The position numbers were made by a program, and so were the translations under genes. A DNA stretch of 5,533 nucleotides, taken from Paracoccaceae bacterium (GTDB lineage: Bacteria > Pseudomonadota > Alphaproteobacteria > Rhodobacterales > Rhodobacteraceae). Under the pieces are notes generated by a model. It did no database searches. It was not told where the DNA came from and saw nothing but the letters and a program-made list of their open reading frames with translations. Positions 1-5,533 of this stretch are shown piece after piece. Within the stretch, counting starts at the first letter, position 1, and each line of letters begins with the position of its first letter. The stretch is taken from NCBI GenBank assembly GCA_011523445.1, contig WTGT01000322.1, forward strand, positions 1 to 5,533, read 5' to 3'.

Positions 1-6
1 GAAAGG

Positions 7-966
7 ATGTTTGCGATACAAGACAAGTGGGTTTGGGATTTTTGGTTTGCCAAGGAAAACGAGGTCTGGCACATGTATTATCTCATGGCTCCAAAATCTT
101 TGATTAATCCAGACCTTCGGCATTGGAATGTAACTATAGGTCATGCCATATCAAGCGATTTGTATCGATGGGAAGATTTGGGGGAATGCTTCAAACCTTC
201 CATTGATCCTTCCTGGGATGATTATACGACCTGGACCGGTTCAGTCGTCCAAGAGGGTACGGATTGGCATTTGTTTTATACCGGTACTTCTAGGGCTGAA
301 AATGGCATAAAGCAAAGAATTGGTCATGCAACCAGCAAAGATTTACATAGTTGGAATCGGGCTGGAAATGGGCTGGCTCTTGATATAAACCCTGAATATT
401 ATGAGGAATATACTCCCGGATGGTGGCACGACAGGGCAATGCGGGATCCCCATGTAATAAAGAATCCTCACGATAGTGGATGGCTCATGTATTATACAGC
501 CAGGGTTTCAGGAACAAGGGAAACAAACGAAGGTGGGGCCATAGGATTGGCCAAATCCAGCAATCTTTATGATTGGGAGCACTTGCCTCCAGCCTTCACT
601 GGAGGATTTGGACAACTTGAGGTACCTCAGGTTCTAGAAATAAACGGAAATTGGTATTGCCTGTTTACAACCATGAAAATCCATTGGTCAGAAGAATATA
701 AAATATCTTACGGTCAACAAAAAGTTTCGGGAACACATTACCTCAGGAGTAAAAGCCCCTTTGGTCCTTGGAGCATTGCTCCCGGAGCATTTCTGGATGG
801 CGATGATCCGTGTGAAAGATATTCAGGTAAAATAGTTGAGTCTGATGGTGAGCTTCTGTTAATCGGTTTCTATGACAAGGATAGAAAAAATCGATTCATT
901 GGTGAAATCAGTGATCCCATTCCCGTGTCGGTTACTAAAGATGGGTTGTTGAAATTGAACAGCTGA
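7..966 (+). CDS. Single-domain GH32/GH43/GH68-like five-bladed beta-propeller glycosidase
   Basis: A 319-residue protein that looks like a retaining furanosidase of the GH32/GH68 type. The three acidic positions are visible. D11 in the W-V-W-D-F-W motif resembles the nucleophile motif V-W-D-S-W of levansucrases. D147 lies in R-D-P-H (146-149), the transition-state-stabilising RDP motif shared by GH32 and GH68. E205 in L-E-V-P-Q is the likely acid/base. Recurrent blade motifs of the form I-G-H-A-x-S-x-D-L-x-x-W occur near 44-55 and 105-116, with a related one near 179-190. It ends with a typical G-E-I-S-D-P-I-P-V segment. There is no signal peptide or C-terminal beta-sandwich, so it is probably cytoplasmic and single-domain, shorter than classical invertases or levansucrases. 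The start is ATG at 7. The reading frame is open to the window edge, so a start further upstream cannot be excluded, but D11 is already close to the N-terminus as in relatives. Family level is fairly sure; the substrate (fructoside or other) is inference. Confidence 0.8.
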   Translation: MFAIQDKWVWDFWFAKENEVWHMYYLMAPKSLINPDLRHWNVTIGHAISSDLYRWEDLGECFKPSIDPSWDDYTTWTGSVVQEGTDWHLFYTGTSRAENGIKQRIGHATSKDLHSWNRAGNGLALDINPEYYEEYTPGWWHDRAMRDPHVIKNPHDSGWLMYYTARVSGTRETNEGGAIGLAKSSNLYDWEHLPPAFTGGFGQLEVPQVLEINGNWYCLFTTMKIHWSEEYKISYGQQKVSGTHYLRSKSPFGPWSIAPGAFLDGDDPCERYSGKIVESDGELLLIGFYDKDRKNRFIGEISDPIPVSVTKDGLLKLNS

Positions 967-991
967 AAGCGAATGCTGAAGGTAAGATCAA

Positions 992-1028
992 CTTGCTGGG
1001 AATAACCAGTTCAAGCAATATTTGTCTT
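992..1028 (+). terminator. Probable Rho-independent terminator of the glycosidase gene
   Basis: About 25 bases after the glycosidase stop, CTTGCTGG (992-999) can pair with CCAG (1006-1009) and CAAG (1012-1015), leaving a 6-base loop and a two-T bulge. A T-rich tract (ATATTTGTCTTT) follows from 1018. An alternative outer pairing TTGCT/AGCAA (993-997 with 1014-1018) abuts the T tract even more tightly. Position and T-rich tail fit termination, but the stem is imperfect and the T run is interrupted. Confidence 0.4.
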
Positions 1029-1151
1029 TGGCCAGGCAGGTGTTTCTTATTGCCAGTTACTTTCATGTGCAATCATGAATTTGGGAATAAAATCTACCTT
1101 TTGGACTGGTATTGCGGTTTTACCAGATTGATTATTATTCAACCAGATACA

Positions 1152-1176
1152 GAAATCAGTATCCTGTACTGATTTC
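1152..1176. repeat. Perfect 10-bp inverted repeat with 5-base loop
   Basis: GAAATCAGTA (1152-1161) is followed by the loop TCCTG and then the exact reverse complement TACTGATTTC (1167-1176). Pairing does not extend further on either side. Neither strand has a T run after the hairpin, so it is not an obvious intrinsic terminator. It lies about 140 bases before the dehydrogenase start, where an operator for a dimeric regulator or an RNA structural element would be possible. The role is unknown. Confidence 0.6.
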
Positions 1177-1302
1177 CTTATACAACTCCTGGGGGATGGA
1201 TTTTTATCCACAATAAATTGGTCGTGGGCAAAATAAATGAACAGAAGTTTCACAACTGGTTGGTAAATGTTATTTGAGAACAGAAAATTTGAACCGTTAT
1301 TT

Positions 1303-1310
1303 GGAAAGGG
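1303..1310 (+). promoter_or_regulatory. Shine-Dalgarno of the dehydrogenase gene
   Basis: GGAAAGGG ends 6 bases before the ATG at 1317, a normal spacing. It fixes that ATG as the start and gives an N-terminus beginning just before the FAD-binding beta strand, as expected for the family. Confidence 0.65.
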
Positions 1311-1316
1311 TTATTC

Positions 1317-3800
1317 ATGAAGTCACATGTAAGGGCTTTAGTAGTCGGGGGCGGTGCGGTAGGTACCTCGATAGCCTACCATCTTGCGAAGGCTGGATGG
1401 GAAGACATTCTGCTTTTGGAAAGGGACGCATTAACGTCCGGTTCCACCTGGCATGCTGCTGGCTTGTTACCTCTATTCAACATGAGTTATGCAACAAGTC
1501 ATATCCATGATTATTCGGTAAGGTTTTACAAAGAACTTGAGGCAGAAACCGGCTTGAATCCGGGTTTTTCGGTTGTAGGCAATCTCAGAATGGCCCAATC
1601 GCAGGATCGAATGGATGAATTCATGCTCTATGCGACCACCGCCGAGACCGTAGGTATACCATATGAATGGTTGACACCAAAACAAATAGGTGAACGGTAT
1701 CCCCTAGTAAGAACCGATGATCTAAAAGGAGCACTGTACCATCCTACTGATGGTTACATAAACCCGGCAGATGTTACCCAGGCGATGGCCAAGGGTGCCC
1801 GCATGAGAGGGGTAGAAATTGAAACCAAGTATCAGGTTGATTCCTATACTTGGACTGGAGGAGACTGGTTGGTCCAGGGATACTTTCTGGAAGAAAAGGG
1901 TGGCAATCTGGTTAAGTCCGATGAAAGGTTCAGAGTGAGAGCCAATCATGTCATCACTGCAACAGGTAATTATGCCCAAGTGACAGCCAGGCAATTGGGT
2001 ATAAAAATCCCTGCCATACCTGTGGAGCACCAATATATTGTTACCGAGCCCGATCCCGAACTGGTTGAATGGCGCAAATCCAATTCCGAACATCCGGTAC
2101 TCCGGGATGCAGATGCCAAATGGTATGTGAGAGAGGAAAGAGGAGGGTGGATACTTGGCCCATACGAAAAGGGAGCACCGGCACGATTTGAACACAATGT
2201 TCCCGACAGTTTTCGAGCAGACTTGTTTGAACTTGATCTGGACCGTATCGAGGTTGAATATGAATCCATGATACATCGAATTCCAACAACGGAAACGGTT
2301 GGTTTGAAAGATGATTTCAATGGCCCAATCTGTTACACTCCGGATGGCAACCCCCTGGTTGGACCAGCACCCGGCATGAGGAATATGTGGCTGGCAGAAG
2401 GATTTTCCTTTGGCATTACCGCTGCTGGGGGAACGGGGTATTACCTAGCACAGATGATCGTTGAAGGTGAAGCGGAAATAGACATGGCCTCACTTGACCC
2501 GAAACGATATGGCGATTGGGTCACAACCGAATATTCCATGCGGAAGAACGAGGAGTGTTATGAACATGTCTACATTCTGCACCATCCTGATGAGGAACGC
2601 GAGGCCTGTCGCCCTTTGAGAACCACGCCCTGTTATGACCGAATGAAGGAAAGGGGAGCACAATTCGGTCAGGTCAATGGCTGGGAAAGACCCAATTATT
2701 TTGCCCCAACCGGCTTTGACGACAAGGCATCACGATCTTTCCGCAAGGGAGGATGGGTACCCTTTGCCATAGAAGAGGCCAAGGCCGTACGTAATCAGGT
2801 AGGTCTGTTTGATGCCTCGGCCTTTGCCAAGCATTTGGTCAGGGGGCCTAGCGCTACCGAGTTTCTGGATTGGTTCACCTGTAACAAACTGCCGAAAGTT
2901 GGGCGGGTTAACCTGACCTATGCGCTGACGGAAAAGGGTACGACAAGGTCTGAATATACCATTGTCCGCTTGGACAAGAACGAATATTATCTTATTTCTG
3001 CTGGTGCCTGGGCGGCTTATGATGGTGATTACCTGCGAAGGGCTGCCAGGAAATGGGAAGATGAATATGACCATGTTGAAATACATGACATTACCAGTCA
3101 ATGGGGAGTGTTCGTTGTTGCAGGCCCCGATTCCAGAAAAATGTTATCTCAAATAGTCCGTGGTGTTGAACCGGAAACAGTCCTGGAAAATGACAGGTTT
3201 CCCTGGTTGACCCATAGGGACATTGAACTCGGGATGTGTCCTGTAAGAGCCTTGCGGGTATCCTATACGGGATCGTTGGGATGGGAGTTGCATCATCCCA
3301 TCGAAATGCAGAATTATCTCTTTGACCTGTTGGAGACGGCAGGCAACAAACATGGAATGAAATTGTTTGGAGCCAGGGCCCAGAATTGGCTTAGATTGGA
3401 AAAAAGCTACAAGGCCTTTGGTAATGAATTGGGTCGGGATGCCACACCACTGGAAGGGGGATTGGAACGATTTGTAGATTTCAACAAGGATTTTTACGGT
3501 AAGGACAGCATGCTGGAAACAGGGATCAGGTCCAAATGTGCAACCTTTCTGATTGATGGGCCAGACGATTCCATACCCTGGGGACGCGAAGCCCTGTACC
3601 ATGAGGGAAAGGTTGTAGGCAGACTGACTTCGGGAGGCTGGTCTGTACAATTCAACCGCTCCATCGGTCTTGGATATACCAAGCCTGAGTTAACTGTACC
3701 CGGTACCAAAATGCAGGTTAAAATTCTTGATAAATTGTGGGATGCAATCGTTACCAATGACAGTCCATTTGATCCACGGAATCAAGAACTGAGATCATGA
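1317..3800 (+). CDS. Dimethylglycine dehydrogenase-like FAD/folate enzyme (DAO + GCV_T domains)
   Basis: An 827-residue flavoprotein, the usual length of the dimethylglycine/sarcosine dehydrogenase family. It probably N-demethylates dimethylglycine or a related N-methyl amino acid, passes electrons to an electron-transfer flavoprotein or quinone chain, and transfers the one-carbon unit to tetrahydrofolate. Residues about 6-375 form the DAO domain. The Rossmann motif G-G-G-A-V-G is at 11-16, the ribose-binding acidic residue is E35, and S-T-W-H-A-A-G is at 43-49, where H46 matches the His that carries covalent FAD in mammalian DMGDH. H-Q-Y-I-V-T (238-243) and P-D-G-N-P-L-V-G-P (342-350) are further family signatures. 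About 380-435 is the FAO_M linker. About 440-720 is the aminomethyltransferase (GCV_T) domain with Y-T-G-x-x-G-W-E (650-657) and R-L-E-K (693-696). About 735-820 is GCV_T_C. The GSTWHAAG form is closer to DMGDH than to sarcosine dehydrogenase (GTTWHTAG), but the exact substrate is inference. No betaine-pathway gene adjoins it. There is no signal peptide, so it is likely cytoplasmic. Confidence 0.9.
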   Translation: MKSHVRALVVGGGAVGTSIAYHLAKAGWEDILLLERDALTSGSTWHAAGLLPLFNMSYATSHIHDYSVRFYKELEAETGLNPGFSVVGNLRMAQSQDRMDEFMLYATTAETVGIPYEWLTPKQIGERYPLVRTDDLKGALYHPTDGYINPADVTQAMAKGARMRGVEIETKYQVDSYTWTGGDWLVQGYFLEEKGGNLVKSDERFRVRANHVITATGNYAQVTARQLGIKIPAIPVEHQYIVTEPDPELVEWRKSNSEHPVLRDADAKWYVREERGGWILGPYEKGAPARFEHNVPDSFRADLFELDLDRIEVEYESMIHRIPTTETVGLKDDFNGPICYTPDGNPLVGPAPGMRNMWLAEGFSFGITAAGGTGYYLAQMIVEGEAEIDMASLDPKRYGDWVTTEYSMRKNEECYEHVYILHHPDEEREACRPLRTTPCYDRMKERGAQFGQVNGWERPNYFAPTGFDDKASRSFRKGGWVPFAIEEAKAVRNQVGLFDASAFAKHLVRGPSATEFLDWFTCNKLPKVGRVNLTYALTEKGTTRSEYTIVRLDKNEYYLISAGAWAAYDGDYLRRAARKWEDEYDHVEIHDITSQWGVFVVAGPDSRKMLSQIVRGVEPETVLENDRFPWLTHRDIELGMCPVRALRVSYTGSLGWELHHPIEMQNYLFDLLETAGNKHGMKLFGARAQNWLRLEKSYKAFGNELGRDATPLEGGLERFVDFNKDFYGKDSMLETGIRSKCATFLIDGPDDSIPWGREALYHEGKVVGRLTSGGWSVQFNRSIGLGYTKPELTVPGTKMQVKILDKLWDAIVTNDSPFDPRNQELRS

Positions 3801-3810
3801 ATCATAAGGA

Positions 3811-4650
3811 TTATTGGGAGGTAGTCTGCTTCAGAAACGTGTTGATCACATCAAGGCATTCCCTTTCATCCAGAAAGGGTACATGTCCTCGGTCAGGCAC
3901 TTCGGCATAAGCCCCGTGCGGAAACAATTCTTCCATCCGTTGAATTGTTTCCAGGGAAAGGATATCCGAGTTCACTCCCCTGATTACTCCAAAGGGAAGT
4001 GATTTCAGGATACCGAATTCTTCCCACAGTTCCAACTTGCCAGTATTCAGATATTGCTTGAAACCAATTCGCAATTTTGGATCATAGTTGATTTTAAGAC
4101 CACCAGTTGTTGTCAGATAATGTTTTTGTGCTTCCTCCAGCCACCGTTCTTGGGGAACATCCTCAAATCCCACGTTGAACTTTTGTAAATTCTCTGCTGC
4201 TTCAGGAATGGTTTTGGCAGAAGGATTGCGGCCGATATATTCCAGTATTCGTATCAATCCAGACTTGTCGATAACTGGGCCAATATCATTGAACATGATT
4301 CCGGCGATTCTGGAAGCATCCAGATTGGCCATGACTATGGCAATCATACCTCCACGCGAAGTTCCGATTATGGGTGCAGAGGAAATTTCCAGCAAATCCA
4401 TTAGAATCAGAATATCTCTTGCCTCGACAAGGGCATTGTAGTTATCAGGATTACTGTCCCATTCCGATTGACCCCTTCCCCGGTAATTCGGGCAGATTAG
4501 GGCATATTCCCTAATGTTTTGGGCAAGATAATTAAAATCAGATGAATTGCGAGTAACTCCGGGAAGGCATAGAACAGGCAATCCATCTTTATTCCCCTTA
4601 ATTGTATAGGACAAACGGAGTCCATCGCTTGATTGGTAATATGAAGTCAT
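3811..4650 (-). CDS. Alpha/beta-fold hydrolase with Ser-Asp-His triad
   Basis: A 279-residue cytoplasmic alpha/beta hydrolase. The oxyanion-hole segment L-P-G-V-T-R-N lies at 29-35 and the Y-R-G-R-G-x-S motif at 56-62. The nucleophile elbow G-T-S-R-G-G spans 96-101 with S98 as nucleophile. D229 in G-V-N-S-D is the probable acid, and H256 in D-R-G-H the base. A lid of roughly 130-205 residues separates core and acid, including the F-N-D-I-G-P segment (120-125) seen in many proteobacterial relatives. A Ser nucleophile means an esterase, lactonase or C-C hydrolase type, not a haloalkane or fluoroacetate dehalogenase, which use Asp. Its ATG overlaps the stop of the upstream HAD gene by 4 bases and no clear Shine-Dalgarno precedes it, so translation is probably coupled to that gene. 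Substrate unknown. Its stop lies 10 bases from the stop of the oppositely directed dehydrogenase gene. Confidence 0.85.
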   Translation of the reverse strand: MTSYYQSSDGLRLSYTIKGNKDGLPVLCLPGVTRNSSDFNYLAQNIREYALICPNYRGRGQSEWDSNPDNYNALVEARDILILMDLLEISSAPIIGTSRGGMIAIVMANLDASRIAGIMFNDIGPVIDKSGLIRILEYIGRNPSAKTIPEAAENLQKFNVGFEDVPQERWLEEAQKHYLTTTGGLKINYDPKLRIGFKQYLNTGKLELWEEFGILKSLPFGVIRGVNSDILSLETIQRMEELFPHGAYAEVPDRGHVPFLDERECLDVINTFLKQTTSQ

Positions 4651-5336
4651 AGTTTTTTGGCCAGAGAAGGTATTTTCACCAGGGATGACAAGATAAAATC
4701 AGGGGTCCAGGGAAAACGGTCAACTGGATCATTCAATCGATTGGCCCAAGCCGACAAAAACCCAAATCCCTTGGCAGCTGCTGCATCCCAACCATTTGAA
4801 GAAACGAACAATACTTCCTCGGCCTGACAATTGTAATGTTTCAATACCAACTCATATACCCGGGAGGCTGGTTTGAATATTCCGACCTCCTCGACACTCA
4901 ACTGCATCTCCAAATAATCACCAATTCCGGAAGCATCAATTGCCGATTGCAGCATGGCAGGAGATCCGTTTGACAATATAACTGCAGGTAGTGGCAATTC
5001 TTTCAGTTTTGCCAGTATCTCAGGCACTTCAGGATAAACTTCCAATTCCTTGTAAAGTTCAAGCAGCCTGGACCTTAATTGTCCGTCATTATGAAGATTG
5101 GATTTCTCCAATGCCCAATCCAGGCTTTCGCAGGTAACATTCCAAAAGTCAGTATGTTCCCCAGTAATGGCCCTAATCCAAGTGTATTGGAGCTGCTTCA
5201 AACGCCAATTTTCGGCAACGGTCCGGCTAATGTTCATTCCTGACTTCTTGTCATAATCCTCCAGGGCTATTCGTGCTGCCGAAGATAAATCAAACAAAGT
5301 ACCATAGGCATCAAAAGCACATACTTTTATTGGCAT
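4647..5336 (-). CDS. Haloacid dehalogenase, type II (L-2-haloacid dehalogenase-like HAD hydrolase)
   Basis: A 229-residue HAD-superfamily protein, the normal length for type II haloacid dehalogenases, which hydrolyse L-2-haloacids to D-2-hydroxyacids. Counting from the ATG at 5336, D9 in A-F-D-A-Y-G-T-L-F-D is the nucleophile and T13 follows. R45 lies in W-R-L-K-Q-L-Q-Y-T-W, S122 in L-S-N-G-S, K155 in F-K-P, and Y161 follows. S179, N181 and D184 lie in V-S-S-N-G-W-D. These correspond, with constant spacing after R45, to the catalytic residues of the well-studied enzyme L-DEX (Arg41, Ser118, Lys151, Tyr157, Ser175, Asn177, Asp180). The set is complete, so activity is likely, but many such genes occur without known haloacid exposure and the true substrate may differ. 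A TTG at 5351 would add five residues; the ATG is preferred because GAAGGGA sits 6 bases before it and overlaps that TTG. First gene of a two-gene operon with the alpha/beta hydrolase. Confidence 0.87.
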   Translation of the reverse strand: MPIKVCAFDAYGTLFDLSSAARIALEDYDKKSGMNISRTVAENWRLKQLQYTWIRAITGEHTDFWNVTCESLDWALEKSNLHNDGQLRSRLLELYKELEVYPEVPEILAKLKELPLPAVILSNGSPAMLQSAIDASGIGDYLEMQLSVEEVGIFKPASRVYELVLKHYNCQAEEVLFVSSNGWDAAAAKGFGFLSAWANRLNDPVDRFPWTPDFILSSLVKIPSLAKKL

Positions 5337-5342
5337 CAGGGG

Positions 5343-5349
5343 TCCCTTC
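5343..5349 (-). promoter_or_regulatory. Shine-Dalgarno deciding the HAD gene start
   Basis: Read on the - strand, GAAGGGA lies 6 bases before the ATG at 5336. The alternative TTG start at 5351 would overlap this site and has no purine-rich site at proper distance, so the ATG is the better start. Confidence 0.55.
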
Positions 5350-5368
5350 AAATTTGTTCAAACAAGGA

Positions 5369-5397
5369 ATAATAGGTTTTGCATTGATCGATTGAAA
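5369..5397 (-). promoter_or_regulatory. Candidate sigma70-type promoter for the HAD-hydrolase operon
   Basis: On the - strand, TATTAT (5374-5369, five of six matches to TATAAT) is preceded at a 17-base spacing by TTTCAA (5397-5392), a weak match to TTGACA. The predicted transcript would begin near 5362 and give a leader of about 26 bases that includes the Shine-Dalgarno. The -10 and spacing are good; the -35 is poor, so an activator or another promoter further up is possible. Confidence 0.35.
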
Positions 5398-5408
5398 CCA
5401 ATGACAAA

Positions 5409-5426
5409 TTTAACCAAAGGGTTAAA
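5409..5426. repeat. Perfect 7-bp inverted repeat upstream of the operon
   Basis: TTTAACC (5409-5415), a 4-base spacer AAAG, and GGTTAAA (5420-5426) form an exact inverted repeat just upstream of the candidate -35 box. The position suits an operator or activator site. It could also be a hairpin, but no T run follows it on either strand apart from short AT-rich flanks. Function is not known. Confidence 0.45.
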
Positions 5427-5533
5427 AAATACAATCAGATACAAACGTTGACGGCTTGTTTCATGCAAGATTCGCCCTGGTTATTTTTTTACCTGCAATT
5501 AATTTGGTGCCAAGGGAAAATGATTTTTATTTG

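Larger units (their letters stand above)
967..1316. other. Non-coding gap between glycosidase and dehydrogenase genes
   Basis: A 350-base stretch with no convincing gene. The only open frame of note is 68 codons on the - strand (1047-1253); it has no recognisable motif and no family resemblance, so I leave it out. The stretch holds the probable terminator at its left end, a perfect hairpin at 1152-1176, and the leader of the dehydrogenase gene at its right end. I found no -35/-10 pair good enough to call. The promoter of the dehydrogenase should nevertheless lie here, because the upstream gene appears to be terminated and the gap is long. Confidence 0.6.

Noticed and set aside
1047..1253. 68-codon open frame on the - strand in the intergenic gap
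   Set aside because: No family motif, no convincing ribosome binding site, and it runs through the perfect hairpin. It is most likely a chance frame in non-coding DNA.
1248..1276. Possible promoter TTTCAC-17-TATTTG ahead of the dehydrogenase
   Set aside because: Only about half of the consensus positions match in each box, which is no better than chance in AT-rich DNA.
1722..2320. Long antisense open frames inside the dehydrogenase gene (up to 184 codons)
   Set aside because: They lie opposite a strongly supported gene, have no recognisable domain, and overlap one another in different frames, which is typical of shadow frames.
3144..3650. 168-codon antisense open frame over the folate domain
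   Set aside because: It is a shadow of the GCV_T coding sequence, which matches its family along its whole length.
3861..3879. CCCTTTC/GAAAGGG hairpin as a terminator of the dehydrogenase transcript
   Set aside because: It lies inside the hydrolase coding sequence and no T run follows on the + strand. A coding explanation is sufficient, so I did not list it as a terminator.
3811..4650. Haloalkane or fluoroacetate dehalogenase as the identity of the alpha/beta hydrolase, suggested by its haloacid dehalogenase neighbour
   Set aside because: The nucleophile elbow is G-T-S-R-G-G with Ser, while those dehalogenases need Asp at this position.
5520..5533. Start of a + strand gene at the right edge
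   Set aside because: Only four codons are visible and the spacing from AAGGG to the ATG is short. It cannot be supported as a feature within the window.

Overview
The window holds four protein-coding genes, all of recognisable families, in two convergent blocks. Composition is moderate in GC by eye (somewhat under 50%). The protein set fits a heterotrophic proteobacterium, most likely a marine-type alphaproteobacterium: a dimethylglycine/sarcosine dehydrogenase-like flavoprotein, a type II haloacid dehalogenase and a Ser-nucleophile alpha/beta hydrolase. That assignment is inference from gene content and protein style. No rRNA, tRNA, CRISPR array, transposase or phage gene is visible.

Left block, + strand. 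A compact five-bladed-propeller glycoside hydrolase (7-966) of the GH32/GH43/GH68 type has the three expected acidic residues and no export signal. It is followed by a probable terminator (992-1028) and a non-coding gap of 350 bases (967-1316) that contains a perfect 10-bp hairpin (1152-1176). A well-placed Shine-Dalgarno then precedes a long flavoprotein (1317-3800). This protein has an N-terminal FAD/DAO domain with the covalent-flavin His motif and a C-terminal glycine-cleavage-T-like folate domain. It is the classic dimethylglycine dehydrogenase architecture and points to catabolism of methylated glycines, the downstream part of glycine betaine breakdown.

Right block, - strand. A HAD type II dehalogenase-like gene (4647-5336) and an alpha/beta hydrolase (3811-4650) overlap by the 4-base ATGA arrangement and are almost certainly one operon, read from a promoter in the 5337-5533 region. 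That region is AT-rich and holds a plausible -10/-35 pair and a perfect 7-bp inverted repeat. The operon runs head-on into the dehydrogenase gene, with only 10 bases between the two stop codons.

Functionally, the dehydrogenase stands alone here as a one-carbon/nitrogen catabolic enzyme. The HAD-hydrolase pair may process a small organic acid or ester, with substrate unknown. The glycosidase would act on an intracellular sugar or oligosaccharide. I see no convincing undescribed system. The most check-worthy points are the motif mixture in the small glycosidase, the coupled HAD/hydrolase pair, and the unexplained hairpins in the two non-coding stretches.
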